Shown here piece after piece: positions 24,540 through 38,873 of a DNA stretch of 64,000 bases. The DNA is from Lichenostomus cassidix. Lineage: Eukaryota > Chordata > Aves > Passeriformes > Meliphagidae. How positions within the stretch are numbered: position 1 is the stretch's first letter; every line of letters starts with the position of its first letter. The position numbers and the translations under genes were made by a program. The notes under the pieces were generated by a model. It made no database searches and was not told the DNA's origin. It saw only the letters and a list, made by a program, of their open reading frames with translations. The stretch covers positions 11,323,694 to 11,387,693 of the forward strand of contig CM039192.1 in the NCBI GenBank assembly GCA_008360975.2, read 5' to 3'.

Positions 24540-27500
24540 CATTAACATATTTATTTTCAATGAGATGCAAGCCAGTTCTGGTAGATGCCTCTCTAAGACC
24601 TAAAATGATTTGCTGCAGTGGATGCAGTATGTGTGCATACAAAATCTCCTCACTGATTTCTTTGAGGTTTTTTTACCCCTTGGAATCTACTTTGATTTTC
24701 TTCAGATCACCACGAAAAATCTTAATAGCACATCCAAGAATTAGAATGTTTTGGAATGCCTAAAAAAATCAATCAACTTCTTGAATTTGTCTTCCTGTGA
24801 CTTTTATATCATCCTTACATCTCTGTTTCAAAGAGGGATTTGATGAGAGTTGTATTTTGTCTCTACTTACTTATTCTGGGATGTTAGTGGTGGCATTTGG
24901 GGGTTTTTAGAGTAAAAATATGTGCACAGTTTCAGAAATAATATTTATAATGCATAAAGGATCCTTTCTTTTCTATTTCTTTTCAAATGTCAAGTTCTAT
25001 GTAAGGTACAGTTTAATTGAATATATTTTTGTGAAGTTGCATTCCCACTGACCAAAAGGTTTGTGACTGCTGCAAAACTAGAGCTGGATAAGCTACTGCC
25101 TCACACCTTGCAGTGGTAGTTAATAGCAGCAAAAGTGGGTGTGAAATAGTGTTTGAGTAACGTCTTGCACCCATTTTACTCTGGTACAAATGACAGTGAA
25201 ATAAGGCTGAGAGCAGCAGAGAACCAGGCTGTGATTAAAATGTTCAGTAGTTTTACTGTTGTGAATGACCTTTCCCAACTCCTGTTGTTCCATTTCACTG
25301 CTTCAAGGCATCTTTTCTATTCATCTTGTTGTGCTTTGTGCAGCTTCTCCTAAACTTTTGACCAGCTGCCAAATGTTTTTTATCCATCGCAAGACATGAA
25401 AATATTTCACCCTTCCATTGAGATTCCTGCAGTATGGAACCTAGTTTAACTTCCAAAGTCTTTAAAAAGAGGAGAAAAAGTTTTGGAGGTTTTCCAGATT
25501 CTGAACACATTCGCTTTTTCTCTTTACATGTGAGGTTTGAACATCACTATGTAACACAGTATGATTCCTCTATCACCTTCATTCTTTACTTGTTTGCATT
25601 TTCAGAAGATTCAATCCCAGAGGGTTTAATTTTGGGATTTACCCAAGCAATCATGACTGTTTCTGTTCCTCCAAATCATACCAAATCATTCCAGCCAAAG
25701 GCACAGGTTTCATATGCTCTAAATATACATGAAATAAATCATTATTTGTTTAAAACAAACAAAAGCCCCAAACTTCCACTCTTCACCAAAACTGCCAAGT
25801 GGGTTCTTTGAGATCCTGACATGTTTTCACCCTCACTGAGGTTCAGTGGCACAACAGGGCAATACACATGAGGATCCTCCAGAAGAGCTATGGATGTACT
25901 TTGAAACTCTATAGTGCAGGTTGATATCCAGAGCTAATCACTAATTCATTTTATATAAAAATGCTGACGTCTGTGCAGAGCTGTAATTCACCACTGTTAT
26001 TTTTAAGAAGTCATTTCTTCATTTTGTCCCCTGTGCCTGGTAATTGTAGCTATGACATTTGTGTTCTGTAGACAATTCCATTACTTACCCTTATTCACTT
26101 CCTTCTCTTGAATTGCCTTGCTATCTTTGCAAAGGCTGGCAAAAGCTGTTCAGATCCATAATTACATGCATTCAGATTTTCATAATTCAAAAAATATAAC
26201 CCCCCACCCTTCACAGTGGGGGCTTTTTTTCCTTCTCCCTTTCCATTTTTTCTAGACAGTTACCGAATGATTCTAGGTGTGATGAAGAATTTGGCAGTTT
26301 TGATTCTTCCTACTATTTTGTTTGTTTTCTAAATCATTCACATTTATATATGTGTATGTATCAGTTTCCCTTCAGGAGATTTAATTTACATATGTTCAAA
26401 GCCTTGTGAGCCTGGAATCTAGATAAAATTACTCAGATAAAGCTGAAATTTAATAATATTGTCAATCTTCCTTGTAAGCTCAGGAAGCATTCTGAGCTTC
26501 TACTGACAGCATTTTTAGTCTGATTTCATTCTCCTCTTCTAGGTTTATTTTTGATACAGTTGATTCATTTCTGTTATATTACTACAGTATGCCAGGAGGA
26601 TTGTGACTTAAATATTCCTTCAAATATGGGAAGATGGTAAAAATCTGTCTTCATCGGTTTAATGTATTGATTGATAGCCAATATACTGTTCTGCAAAGGT
26701 ACATGGGAAATACATACAAACTGTATTGACAACGTTTTATGTTCTCTTGTGTTTCTCTTTCTCATCCAAATTTTCTTGTGTTTATTTACTTTGAAAAATA
26801 TTTTGCATACTAAAATCTGGTGTAAAGCAGTATTTCTTTCTTTTTTGGACAGAAGCCAGCCATATGATCCATCTTTCAATGCAGGGAACATCAGCCTCCT
26901 TGTGTCCTGTAGGGCTGGAATCTTTGAGTTCCAAAATGTCCAGCCCTGCTTTCTGAATATGACTTTGGGTATGAATTTACCAACTTAAGTTTTGGAAAAG
27001 GACATTAGTAAGATAATTATTCCTGCAACAGTAGCTTTAAAAATAGTTTCCTAAAGTTTCCTAACAAATATAGTCTTGTTCCTTTGAAATTAATAACTTT
27101 CATGTCCATTCTACATCTTAATAGAATCTTTTCATCATATAATGAGCCATTAGTCTTTTCAAAATTATATTCAAATCTATCCTGAAGTGTTTAAACCCTC
27201 AGGAGCCACTAAAAGGATTTTTTTTTTTTTTAACTAGACATTTTGTGCATTATTCCTCCAAGTGAAAATATATTAAATGCATTTAGGGTTTTTCCATCAT
27301 CCAAGAGATACATTTCTCTAGCTTAAGTGCATTTCTGACTCAGGGCATGGATCTGTGATCTTATAGACCTGAAGGACACGGCAGGAAGAGGCAGCAAGTC
27401 TGAAATAGGCTTTTCTGAGGTAGAAACATCCTGTGAATTCCATAGCACTTTCTCTTTTCAGCCCCCAAATTATACATTCTTTTAGTCATTTTTGGACTTA

Positions 27501-30500
27501 ATGGAAAATTTTTCTATGGACGTACTTGCCAGTGCTCCATTGGTGTTTGGATTAGAGGTTCCTTGACATGTTTATGGAAGATGTCTGCTCAAGATCTTAG
27601 TAATGGCAAGTGTGGAAGTTGGTGAGCCTCACTGAAATCAACAGCAAGCAGGTGGTTCTGCTTGGAGTGAAACATCAGGTGAAGGTTAGGTGTTGGTTAT
27701 CTCAGTCACTGCAGCAGTACTTGGTATCAACTCACCAGTCACTCTTTCCTGGTACAACTTCATTTTCTAAAGAAAAAGGAAGTTTTATTTATTGTAGAAG
27801 CCTACAAAATTGCAGGGCTGGTGGTCAATGCAAATAAATCTTTGCGTGCACCTAACTACCAATTCATGTGGTACCAAAGCTTGCCTTTTTGTGTGTTGTT
27901 ATCTGTGGAGAGAAAACCGCTCATAAAAAGAGAGGTTAGGTTGTAACTGTTTGAAAATTTGTCTCTGATATCTTTAGTTATTATCTTCAACCTCCAATTG
28001 GCAACAACGCTTTTTGTTATTTAATTTTTTATGACTTTTCTTTGCTTAAATCCTTATTATGTATAGGAGGATAATATCCAGTAGATTGGGTAAAACTCAA
28101 GCAAGTTGACATTAATTAAAATGCAGATTTAGTTCTTCTGGAGTGTAATAGCTTTGAAACATCCCAAGGTCTGCTAAGGGAATCTGTTTTGTTTGTATAT
28201 CCTAATAGAACATAATGACTGCTTTCAAGCCATTTTAGTCCATCATGTTAGTGACTCCATATGCTGGATATCCTTGTCAATGATATCTCCTCTGAGAAAA
28301 TGTATCCTAGTGATGTGGTAGTGTGTGTGGATATAAATATCTATTTGATTTTTAAATCCAAAAGTCACCTCACTTTTTAAATAGCAGTCATGTCTTTTAT
28401 GGAGCTTTGAATTTGGTTTGACTATTGGGTTAATTTTCACTAAAAATTTCAGCTTTGTGGAAACAAAGCTTCTCAGTTACTTGAGAAATAAGTGGAAGTC
28501 AGGTAGAGCACAGGCAAAGGTGATGTATAAGCTTCTCATAGGCCTCAGTCTCATATGAATCATGTCTTCTCTGTGACCATATGATGAGGAAGCTGTCTCC
28601 AGCCCCAGGAGCTGCTTTATGCTGCTCTGCTGAAGACCCCTATGTTGTGAATGGCAGCCCCAGGCTGCCCATGGGCAGCTGCAATATTGAGCATAAATCA
28701 GCAGATATAGGCTTAAACATAGCACAAGAACATTGCACCTGATGGTCTTTAAGATCATTCCCAGCTTCATATCAACACAAGCTAGTGAGACCCTTGATGA
28801 AGGAAGAACTGACAGAGTGACTTATCTTAGACACTGATGTATCAGAAATGATCAAGCTAAAGAGCTCATATTGAGACACTTAGGCCATGTCTGGACTGTA
28901 GGGTAGGAAAGGTTTGCTCTGCTTCCCCATCTGTCAGGACTTGGAGACAAGATAAAAGCTCCCCCTTTCTGCCCCACTTGCCTGTTACATTCCCACTAGA
29001 AACACTGAGTGGGAAAAGTAGGGTTTGTCTCATCTGAGTGTGGAGCTAGAATGTCACCCAAACCTTGGGTCACATCCCAGGTTCCCATGGTGTGACATTC
29101 TAAATGCCTAAAATGTACTGAGCCTATCTTCTTTTGGTGAAGGAAATAGGTGGCAGAGTGGAGTGCTCCTGGCCTGGGACTCTGCCTATCAAATTCAGTT
29201 CTGCATTGCAATGTCTTGGAAATAGTCTGAGATTGTGATTAAAATGCTGACAGACCCTCTAACTTCAGCTGTGGGACTGCTGCAACGCACAGACCCTGTA
29301 AATTAGAGATATAAAGTATGTGTAAGTAGAACCAATATGTGTCTAGGTATTCTATTGCTTTTAAAGCCCTTTCTGTCCTGTTAATTTTGCTCTAGAGTGT
29401 GACAGTGATGAATTGATGTCTACCATTTCCAACTGCCAGGTAGACTGTGTACACATTTATTAAGATTAATTAAAAAGTAACAAATTGTAAAGTAATAACA
29501 TTAACAACTACTGGAAAAAGTGTAGACGTTTTGACAGTCTTTTTGAATTTCATTAAAAGATGGTAGTGACAAAAACCCAAGAGACTATTTCTACTTTACT
29601 AAAGAAATAGGTCACAGATTCAATTACAGTCACTGAAGCATGGACTCAATCTATCATGGCAAATTAAGTACATTTTAGCAACCTACTTTCCTTTAAAAAT
29701 TTTATAGACACTTTCACTGGAAGAAGAAAGACTATAGAAAAAGAAATTGCAAACTGAAGGCTGTTTTTTCCCCCTGTATTGCTACTAAGTGCTTGGCTTA
29801 TTTACCATAGGTGTAAGACATAGAAAAAAAATCATTATGGAACATCAAGATATGTAATCATCATTTCTATTCCCATTTTTCTTCTTTAATTAATGATATA
29901 TCATTTGTTCTTTGGCTAGAAATCATGGCCCAGATTGAATCCACAGTGCACCAGTTAGAGGCTTTGTTCTCTCATTGAAACTGAGGACCCATTTACTTAG
30001 AAAAATTCACTGCACAACCTTTATGCAATTTTGGCACAGTAGTGTTGGGCTAAAATGTGTTGTAGTCCCAGTTCCAAATAAATAAATAAATGAAGACACA
30101 CACAGCCTGTGGATATGGTTTAGCTGAGTGCAAATATTGGAATGATGAAGCACTCCTTTGCCCATAGCAGAATTGATTTCACGTTGACAACTGGAATTTA
30201 TAAAGATCCTCTTTCAACAGAGTAGCAGTGGCCATATTTGCTGCATTACTCCAGCTGCAACAAACCAGCAGCAAACATAAGAACTGATAAGAGAGATGCA
30301 ATCTATTTCTCTTCAAACATAACCCCAGATTCACTGTGGTGCCCCTAGGAGATTTGTGCACTTTTATATATCAGCTGGCCTTTAGATTGTAGAAGCATGT
30401 TAGGGTTTGTAATTTATTTAATTCCTAAAAAAAAAATCTATAACATTTGATCATGCAAAGAAATCTGTCTGTCATACAAATGAAACCAAGTGATGCTGAT

Positions 30501-31890
30501 TAAAAGTAACACACTTTCCCTGGCAATGCTTATTAAATGTGTGATCTTCTCAAAGTGCATGGGATAAGATGCTTTCCATTTCCAGATACGCTTCTCTCCA
30601 ACAATGCTTTTTACTTACTGCTCAACAGTTTTTTCTGGTTAAATGTTCAGGGCCAGATTCAGCATCATACTATCTCACTGTAACACCAGAAAAGCAAACA
30701 GCAAGAAAGGATAGCACAAAGATAGACCTGTGAATCAAGCTTTTGTTAAACTGATTTGCACAAAAATAGATATCACATAAGTGTCTCATATCCCTTAACA
30801 CTTACAGTCTGACCACAGTCATAAGCTCAGGAAGGATACTTCCAATGACAACCATAACTACATCAGCACAAGCTGTGGAAGGCTGAAAACCACCCACTGC
30901 TCCATTAGTCATCAAATTCTGCTGTATTTCAGGTACCTCAGCAATCATGGGAACATCAGATGACAAAAAGCAGACCTACTTTACTCTGTCAACCGTAATA
31001 TACTTATTTTCTTGTCCAAATTATGTTTCCTTTTCAAACAATTCCGCTTGATTTCTATATTTAGAATACAATATTTAAGTGACTCCTATCCTAGGTTTTC
31101 ACGTATGCTTGTTACAATCCATTATTTAGAGGGAAGTGATTGTGGTGCCAGCTAATGCAATGAAAAATGTTTTGCAGAAGATCCAAACCTACACAAAATT
31201 CTCCTTCTTTTGATAATGTTCTAAACTTGGTGCTCAACCCCATTTTTCATGAAGTTTCTAATTTGTTTTTTATGTAATGAGCATAATATTTGATTTTTAG
31301 CAGTATTACAAGAAAATCCTATTGGCATAGTTCATGATATTTAATAAAGTTAAGTACATACATCTTTGAAAACGGAGCAAAATAATAAAATGGCAAAGTG
31401 TTAGGAAATACAAAAAGCAAGTTAGATATGAGAACTGCGCCCCAGGAAGAGTCTGCAAGGAAGAAGGAAGGAATACAATTCAAGAAGAGATTGGAACAGA
31501 ACTGTTGACTTAATTTGGGTGCAGTGTGCCTGTTCCCCTTGAGGTGGAGAATGGAAGTGGAGGTACATCTCTGATAGTGACAAGGACATGATAGTACACA
31601 TTAGGGACTGGAGCTTAGTCATTGTACAAGAGAGAAGTAGAAAATAGGAGCAGAAAGACCACAGGAGAAAATTGCTTCATTTGCATACCAGAGAACAGCG
31701 CATGAATGAATACTAAAATAGTAGTTTGAGAATTCTTGCACCCAAAGTTATTTATACAATAAACCTATTCCAAAATAGACCAAAATGTTTAACATATTTC
31801 TAAAAAAATATTCTTAAGTACAAAAGGGAAAGTTTTAAAGTTCTTTATTGGCTTCGCATGCATCTGCCTTTCTGTTGAAATGACTGAACA
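24540..31890. other. AT-rich noncoding sequence, no gene recognised
   Basis: I see no gene or recognised repeat. Two short inverted repeats occur. The arms CCCCCAC/GTGGGGG (26201-26222) stand just before a T run. The arms AGGGCTGGA/TCCAGCCCT lie at 26911-26919 and 26939-26947. A moderately GC-richer patch at about 28580-28690 has no recognisable content. The open frame of 125 codons at 25434-25811 has no family resemblance. Confidence 0.5.
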
Positions 31891-31891
31891 T

Positions 31892-31988
31892 GAATCATAG
31901 ACTCATAGAACCTTCTGAGTTGAAAGGGACCCACAAAGACCATCCAGTCCAGCTCTTAAGTGAGTGACCCATATGGGGATTGAGAATT
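31892..31988 (-). mobile_element. TguSINE1-like SINE, 5'-truncated
   Basis: Read on the minus strand, the order is a remnant of a tRNA T-arm and acceptor stem (CAATCCCCATATGGGTC), then CACTTAAGAGCTGGACT, then GGGTCCCTTTCAACTCAGAA, then a degenerate CR1-type tail with TCTATGAGTCTATGATTCA. This matches my knowledge of TguSINE1, a passerine SINE with a tRNA-Ile-derived head and a CR1-like 3' end mobilised by CR1. Only the last part of the tRNA region is kept, so the internal pol III promoter is incomplete. The alternative is a plain CR1 3' fragment, but the tRNA-like part and the CACTTAAGAGCTGGACT bridge argue against that. Confidence 0.75.
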
Positions 31989-31989
31989 C

Positions 31990-34900
31990 TGTTTGATTTA
32001 AAATATATCACAAATAGATGCTTATAGAGGTATTTTAGTCTAATCACTGGTGCTTTTTAACTAAATAGATGTTTCTTATCAAGATGTAGAGTTCTCTCTA
32101 GCTTTGATACACTGGTTAGTTCTGTGGCAGAGTGTTAGCAACTGCAAATGCAAGAAGACATGAACAGGACTTCTCCTACTCACTGTTACACCAGCACATG
32201 GAGGGAAGAAGTGATTCTAGTAAAGCTCAAAACCATTTTATGAGTATCAGGTGGCTGACAGAAAACCAGGCATGATGTTCCAGGCAGGTGGTTTCTGACA
32301 TATTCCTGCTGGATGTGCAGGACGCAAAGGAGGGCAGCAGAGCTGACTGAGAACTGCTGTTTTCTTCCCTCTTGCTGGGGAGCTGGAGGTGTTTCTGTGA
32401 TGTGAAGAGCAACCTGTATGATTGGAGAGCTTTGCTTTCTCATTGGAGTGCGTAGGGATGTTAATATGAATGTTCTTATGTCCTTGTCTGTCCTTTGCTA
32501 TCAGAACTTGCAACTGATGTCATGGCTGAAATCTGCTCTTGTGTGAAGAGTGACCATAACAGGATAAAGCTTTTGCTGCTTGGTCTCCCTGGAGAGCTGA
32601 TATTTTCTTTTTCATCCTATGCGAGAGGGGATGAGATGCTCTGCAGTGAATACACTTGGGAAGAAGTCTCTGTGAGCAGAGCTACTCATGTCCTGGGACA
32701 TTTCCTGGCTTTTAATTACTAGAATTATTTAACTTTGATTTCTGAACACCTAAATGACTGCACCTGCCTGCCTGTTAAAAGCATTTCTCCCTTTGTGCAG
32801 TTCTGCAGGTGTTATCAGAGCGCTTCATCTTAGACTTAGAACTGATGGGAGGGTGTTGATGTTGGGAAGGAGCACACTGAGCTCTGAGTTCAGAATTAGA
32901 GCTGATTTTAGAATTTTTCTATCACATTGTTGCTGAGAAGTTCAAGTTTTCAACATCTGGCTCTCTTAAGAGCCAATCTGGAAAGCTAGAAGGGAACCAG
33001 CTTTATCAGAGGTGCCAGTAAAGTCACTCTAATATTGTAGTCTATCTACTTTTATTATTGTTAAAGGATATCTAGGACTGGGATATAAGAGAATGTGATT
33101 CTTTTGTCTCAATGGAGAAAAGTGAATTGATTTATTCATAGATTATGCAGAACACTTCTAAAAATAGTCTTCTAAACTGTCTTCTCTTGTTGTTTTGCAT
33201 CTCATTTAAATAAGCACCTTTCACTGGAATATAGAAACATCCAAATATACTGCTTTAAGTTTTCCTGTTCTTACGTGTTAAGCTTCATTAGTTTTAATAC
33301 ATAATTGTAAAGAATCTGTAAGGTTTGGAAAAACAGCTTGACAAAATCATGGCTCTAGTCTTGACTGATGACAAATGAGATATGCACATTTTTAGTCATA
33401 GTTAATAGCCTTGAGACTATTTACCTTCTTGTAGTGTGCCTGAATCATAAGAACTGAAAGAGGTCTCTCGTCACCACGCACCAGTTTGCACTCAAACTCA
33501 TTTTATGCAAAAGTCCTTTGCTGCCACCTCTGAGGAATTATTGAAAATAGTAGAAAAGAAGGGGAAAACTACCAACCTCAGAAAACTACCGGTTAGAGAT
33601 GGAGCCCATGACGGCAAAAGTGGTTTTATGATGACTACTACAACATAAAAATCTATGGGTGCAGCTTTTTATTCTAACCTTCTTCTGGGTTACAGTTTCC
33701 TATTAGTGCACTAGGTTAAGTTGCTAACATCTAAAATACCATCTGGCGAGAGGCTCGTTGAAGTTGAGATCTCTATCACAAGTACATTGTTATTTCTATG
33801 CTCCCATTTGGAAGAACTGAAGGAGAGGAACACATTGAAGGAGAACATCCTACAGTCATTTGTGTGTAACAGTGATTGGTGCACTAAGAGAGGTGCACTG
33901 ATTGAGAGGTACACAACATGTAAATGCTATTTAATGATTGGGGAAAATCCACTTTGTTTTGGAAAGGTCCATGGAATAATGGAAAAGAGGGGGAATCTCC
34001 TTAAACAGTCAAGGTTCACTTTAATCCCAGCATGGCTGTAGGGAAAGAATTCCTCTGTGAATGGCTCCTCACCTGGAGCATGCTCCCAGACTGTTGGAAG
34101 TAACACCCCCATTTGGTGTGGTTCCATGGCTCTTGCACCAGGGATTTTAATGCATCCTGCCTTAGGGTTAGGCTGGAAGAGGAACTCCTGAAGAGTGCTA
34201 CTGGGCCTGCTATACATTACAATCATGTTTTTGAACAGTTATCTGGCTGGCATTTGGAACATTATTGCAGGAATTGGAGCAGTGCCCTTCTCTAAAAGTC
34301 CCAGGAATTTTTTTCATTCTTGTTTCCTGCTCTGTATATTATTCAGGATTTTAGCAGTGGATAAGCAAATTCTTGGTGAATTTTAGTAATGATTGCTTCT
34401 CCACATGAAACCCTGGTGCCCTGAGAGATGCAAGCATGTGGCTCCTCCCATGGAACAGGAAGATTCTTTAACCCCAGTATTACTACTAAGATTGGTAATA
34501 AATTCTTTCACTCTACTTAAGTGAACCACAGGCTCATCTGAATCTGATTCTTTTCAGTTTCTGATTTGTTTTTAATGTTAGGCTTGGGAAATGTTATTCC
34601 AAAGAGAAAACAAGTTTTAATAGATTACAAAGAAATTTTTCTTTTTTTTTTTAAATGAGTCAATATTGTAAGTAAATAACACATACATATTCTTAATCAA
34701 TGAACCCATAAATAAGGTTTTCATGTCACACTGGAATAATTGACTCATTACTTGCTCCTGGAAGTCTGAGAATGAATTAGGTCCCAATAACATCAGTTTG
34801 CTGTCTCAGCTAAGTTAGCCCTCTGAGCCATAAATAACTACATGGTTTAGCATAAATTTATTTATTTTACAATTTATAAAGTGCACTCATCACTAGGATT

Positions 34901-34990
34901 CTTGGCATGTATACAAAGATAACAACAAAATAAGAACATATTGACTAGTTTCAACTGAGTGAACTCCTTCAACATGTCCTCAATAAAGGT
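31990..34990. other. AT-rich noncoding sequence, no gene recognised
   Basis: Open frames on both strands around 32190-32720 and 33710-34300 overlap and resemble no family. There is no recognised repeat and no RNA gene. Confidence 0.5.
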
Positions 34991-36090
34991 ATATAAATCA
35001 CCAACATCTCCAAGCAAAGGCATCAATAAACATATAAGCCTTGGATGTCGCCCTGAAAGTCAATGAACTAGGGAGTCTATCAGATCACCAGGGAGCATTC
35101 TCCAGAGTTAAAAATTCCCTAGGAAAAACCTCTCTGAGTCAGCCTCAGAACTGGAGCCCATCAGGTGATTATTTAAATGAGCCATTAGTGTTATTTTGGT
35201 GTGCTCAGTGGCTGTGGTGGTGCTCATGGAGACAGTCTTGCTGCAGCACAAGCAGGACCCAAGGCTGTAGAGCTGTGCAGCCCAGCCCACACCACACCCA
35301 CGAGTGGAGGAAAGGCTTGGCAGGAGCTGCTGTGTGGGAGCACGCACTCCACATTGCCTGGTGCTCTGAACTTGAGGGAAGTTCTAGAAGAAATAAAGAC
35401 AGCATCTTGCCTGGGGTTTGGCTGGAAGAGTGAAGGGAAGAACTAAAGGAGTCTACCTCCAAAAGATTATGGAAACTTTCTTGGTTGAGTATGTGTGGTT
35501 TCTTCCTGAGTGCAAATAGAGCTGAGCCAAATTCTGGGGGATTTGCAGTAACTGAAGTTTGGAAGCGTCTTGAGAGTTTATGTAACAATTTCTCACTCAG
35601 CTTTCCTCCAAAAGGAAAAGTTGGAGCTGATTTTTCACTGAAAGGGTTTCTAATGTTGGGAAGGAGGTTCTTGGCAGATGATGACTTCACTTACACCAAG
35701 ATCCCAGGCAGAGCTCAGAACGGTGCAATGATGGAGTGCTGACAGCTGACAAGTGGTTACAGCCTCTTCTCCTGTGACCTGAGCCTGGACACCACCAAAC
35801 CCTGCAGGGCATTGGTATCGCCACCTCCTGACCAATTCCATTCTCAGATGATCTGGGATGTAGTTTCTCTGTGCTTTTCACCCCTATCCATCCCACTGTG
35901 CTGTTGTGAAGTTCTAGGACTTGTGTCAAGGGGTGCAGTGAGTGCAAGAGTCCCTGGAGAACACAGGTCTAGTGGCCCAGCAGGGACCAAGCTGAGCTGC
36001 AGCTCCCTGCACTGTGCTCCTTCCCCTGTTCCACCCTTCTCACAGACAAACAAGGGCATCCCAATGTGCTCCCAGACAAGTCTGTGATGT
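34990..36090. other. GC-richer island, content unrecognised
   Basis: About 1.1 kb is clearly richer in G+C than the flanks. It carries many overlapping open frames on both strands (up to 161 codons, minus strand 35205-35690), as expected where stop codons are rarer. No frame resembles a known protein and no splice-site pattern is convincing. An unrecognised LTR or ancient repeat is possible. Confidence 0.35.
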
Positions 36091-38841
36091 CAGAGCAAGA
36101 GATTATTGTTAAATTATTTGACACAGTTATTATCCACCAATGTAGGACATGTTTGGAGAAGACATTTTTCTGTGACTTTGCAATAACATTTGTGGTGATT
36201 TTATTTACTAATTGAAGCTGAGGATAATACTGAAGCATGGCAGAATTGTGAATCATCAGCATAAAAACCCCCTAGGCTAGTGCCATCCAGCCTTGGCACT
36301 AGCCCATCCCTGGCCTCCAGTTGTACTCTCCAAGCCTCAGGCATTCTCTGACGAGCAAGAGCTGAATGAAATCTAGGTTGAAAGACTGTTAGGTTTGCTT
36401 CTTATACTACCTGCTGCCAAGGAAGTGGCTAATCCATCTTAATTACAATTACTTTTATTCACAAAGCATGTGGAAAATTCACAGCAGCATAAAAATAGTC
36501 CATGAGACAGGGAAAAGATGCAGTCTAAATTTGCCAACCTGTTCACCTGTTAGGATTTCACAGATGCTCCTAAAGGGAAGGAATAATGCGTAATTTGTGA
36601 CATAACCTAGGAATTTAAAACTCTCTAGAGACCAATTATAGAGATTTGGGCACTTAGACTGCTAGCAGCTTTCCAAGTTCCACCTGAGATGCTCCTCCTT
36701 TCAAAAGTCCTTGTGTACATCTTTAATTATTTTCCATAGAATAATTGAAACAGTTTCTGTGCTTCATTCATGCAATCAATGGCTTCTTCTAATGATAACC
36801 TGAAGATTATCACCGTATTATGCTTGAGAATATCTGTAGCACCCTGAAATTACCTTTTCCCTGTTAAATCTACTGATTTGATAACTCTTCAAAGCCCTTT
36901 CATAATAATGTTCATATGCAACGTCTGCAAAAATAGCCACTGTGTTTCTATTGAGGTCAGTTCTATTTGTGGTCTCTTTGATGGTGCTTTTTGTAACTTA
37001 GTACGTAAAGGTCTTACTTTGTGTCCAAACTACAGCAACCAAAACATGGCCAGCTGATAATTGGTGATTCTACAATTCACTTTTCTGACAGGCAGACTTC
37101 TGTAAAAGATAGACATCAGTATTCCTTAGATAACAGCTTGCAACACAGATTACATGCCTGAGATTGTAAACTGTGTTCACCTCCAAAACAAATTATTTAT
37201 CATTAAGTAGCAGTCATGATAGCTTAAAGTAGGTGCGCATTTAGTACAGAGGACAAGTCCTAAAAATCTTAGCTGTCTCCACAGCTTGATTTCACCAAAT
37301 ATAAGAGGAAATGTAAATATTTTTTTGCTTTCTTCTACATTTGAAGAGGTAAGGTTAATAAATGGTTACTTTCATTTCTACCAAAAATTCTCAAGATAGG
37401 TCTACTTGCTTGCTCCCAGGATGATGTTTGTGTGTGCGAGAGAGAAACATAATTAGGCTTTGAGTTCTGTACAACATAATCCGTGGCAAGTATGAATGAC
37501 ATGAAAGGCAGCAGAAATTGCCTGGGAGGAGGCTGTTTTTGTTTGTTTTGAAAAAAAGAGGTTGAAAAGATTCTTTCTGCAGCTGATGCAATCTGGCTGT
37601 GTTTGCTCTGAGCTAGAGACACTTGTGCATCACAGCAAAGGCAATGGAAGGGCTGGGAAGAGGAGTGAAGGGGTAAATTCCACTTGCTGCAATACCTGCT
37701 TTTGATCTAAGCTTTAATTGGATGTGATTTAGAAAACTGCTGGCATCACATGGGATATTAACAGTCTTATTCTCTATGCTGCCTCTCCCTGAAGGAGCTG
37801 TTATATTTGTTTGTTTTAAGACTTCTCTTGCCCCTTCCTGTTTCAGTGAAAAGCATTGAAGGGTAGGAGAAAAAAATCCAAACGTTAAAGACACCTCGTT
37901 TTCCTTCCCAAGTGACATGATAACTCCTAGAGGTGTTTGTCACATGCTTGTTTCATGCACAGCTCACACAGTACTCACCCACATGCCCCCGAATGATTGC
38001 AATATGTTATATAATGACGTCTGTTGTTCCTCCATCTCTTTTCCTTTTTTTACCAAATACTGGGCAGCAAAGGTCTTTTTTTTTGTTGTTGTTGAGACAC
38101 TGGTTAGTCACCCTTGGGAAAGAATGATTTAAATATGTTACCATCCTTTGCAGAAATTAAAACTGGTTATTGCTCTTGACTGAATTGCATAATGCATCAA
38201 TGGAAAATACAGTCTGTGGTCAGTACCTTCCTCACTGTAACTTTGGGGATAATACCTCCTTAGAGTAGGAACTTCAAGGAAAGTTCTGTTAGATAGGTTT
38301 ATATTTTTGAATCCGATCTAATCACTACAGAATTAAATTTAGTTGCTTAATCGAGTGTTTCTGGCGGCTGAAATCTTATTACTCCATCTTGTGGAAGAAC
38401 CTGAATATGACACAAATTATGTTATTCCAACATGTACCATCCTGTGTACTGTTACCTAAAAACCAAAATACAAAGGCTTCAAAAGTTTTCTGTAGACAGT
38501 GTTGGTTAATGTGTATTTTATTTCAAAAAACTCAATTCAAAAATATTTCTACATTTGTTTAGCAGGGACAATGATATCTGTCTGTATTTAAGTTCATACT
38601 GAATTGACTTTTTAATAGAAGTTAACAGGGAATTATGGGGTTCCCCTCTTCCCCCCATTTGAGAAAATAGTGTGAAGGTTCAAATCACAGAAGTCTGGGC
38701 TCTTGTATAAAAGACAAGTTATTAAGTATTGCTGTGAATCTCTAAAATTAAAACATATTATGTGGCTGGTGACATACTATTTCCATTTTCTTTCTGTTGC
38801 CATTTTTGTGGCTTCAATAGGCATGGTCTGAGATATTATCT

Positions 38842-38873
38842 GGGCAGACCTGGTTCAGTGGGCAGACCTGGTT
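38842..38873. repeat. Short tandem duplication, period 18
   Basis: The 14-base word GGGCAGACCTGGTT occurs twice, starting at 38842 and 38860, giving about 1.8 copies of an 18-base unit. It is a candidate minor length polymorphism. Confidence 0.85.

Noticed and set aside
26201..26230. Hairpin CCCCCAC/GTGGGGG followed by a T run, like an intrinsic terminator
   Set aside because: Bacterial-type terminators have no meaning in this vertebrate context; no gene precedes it.
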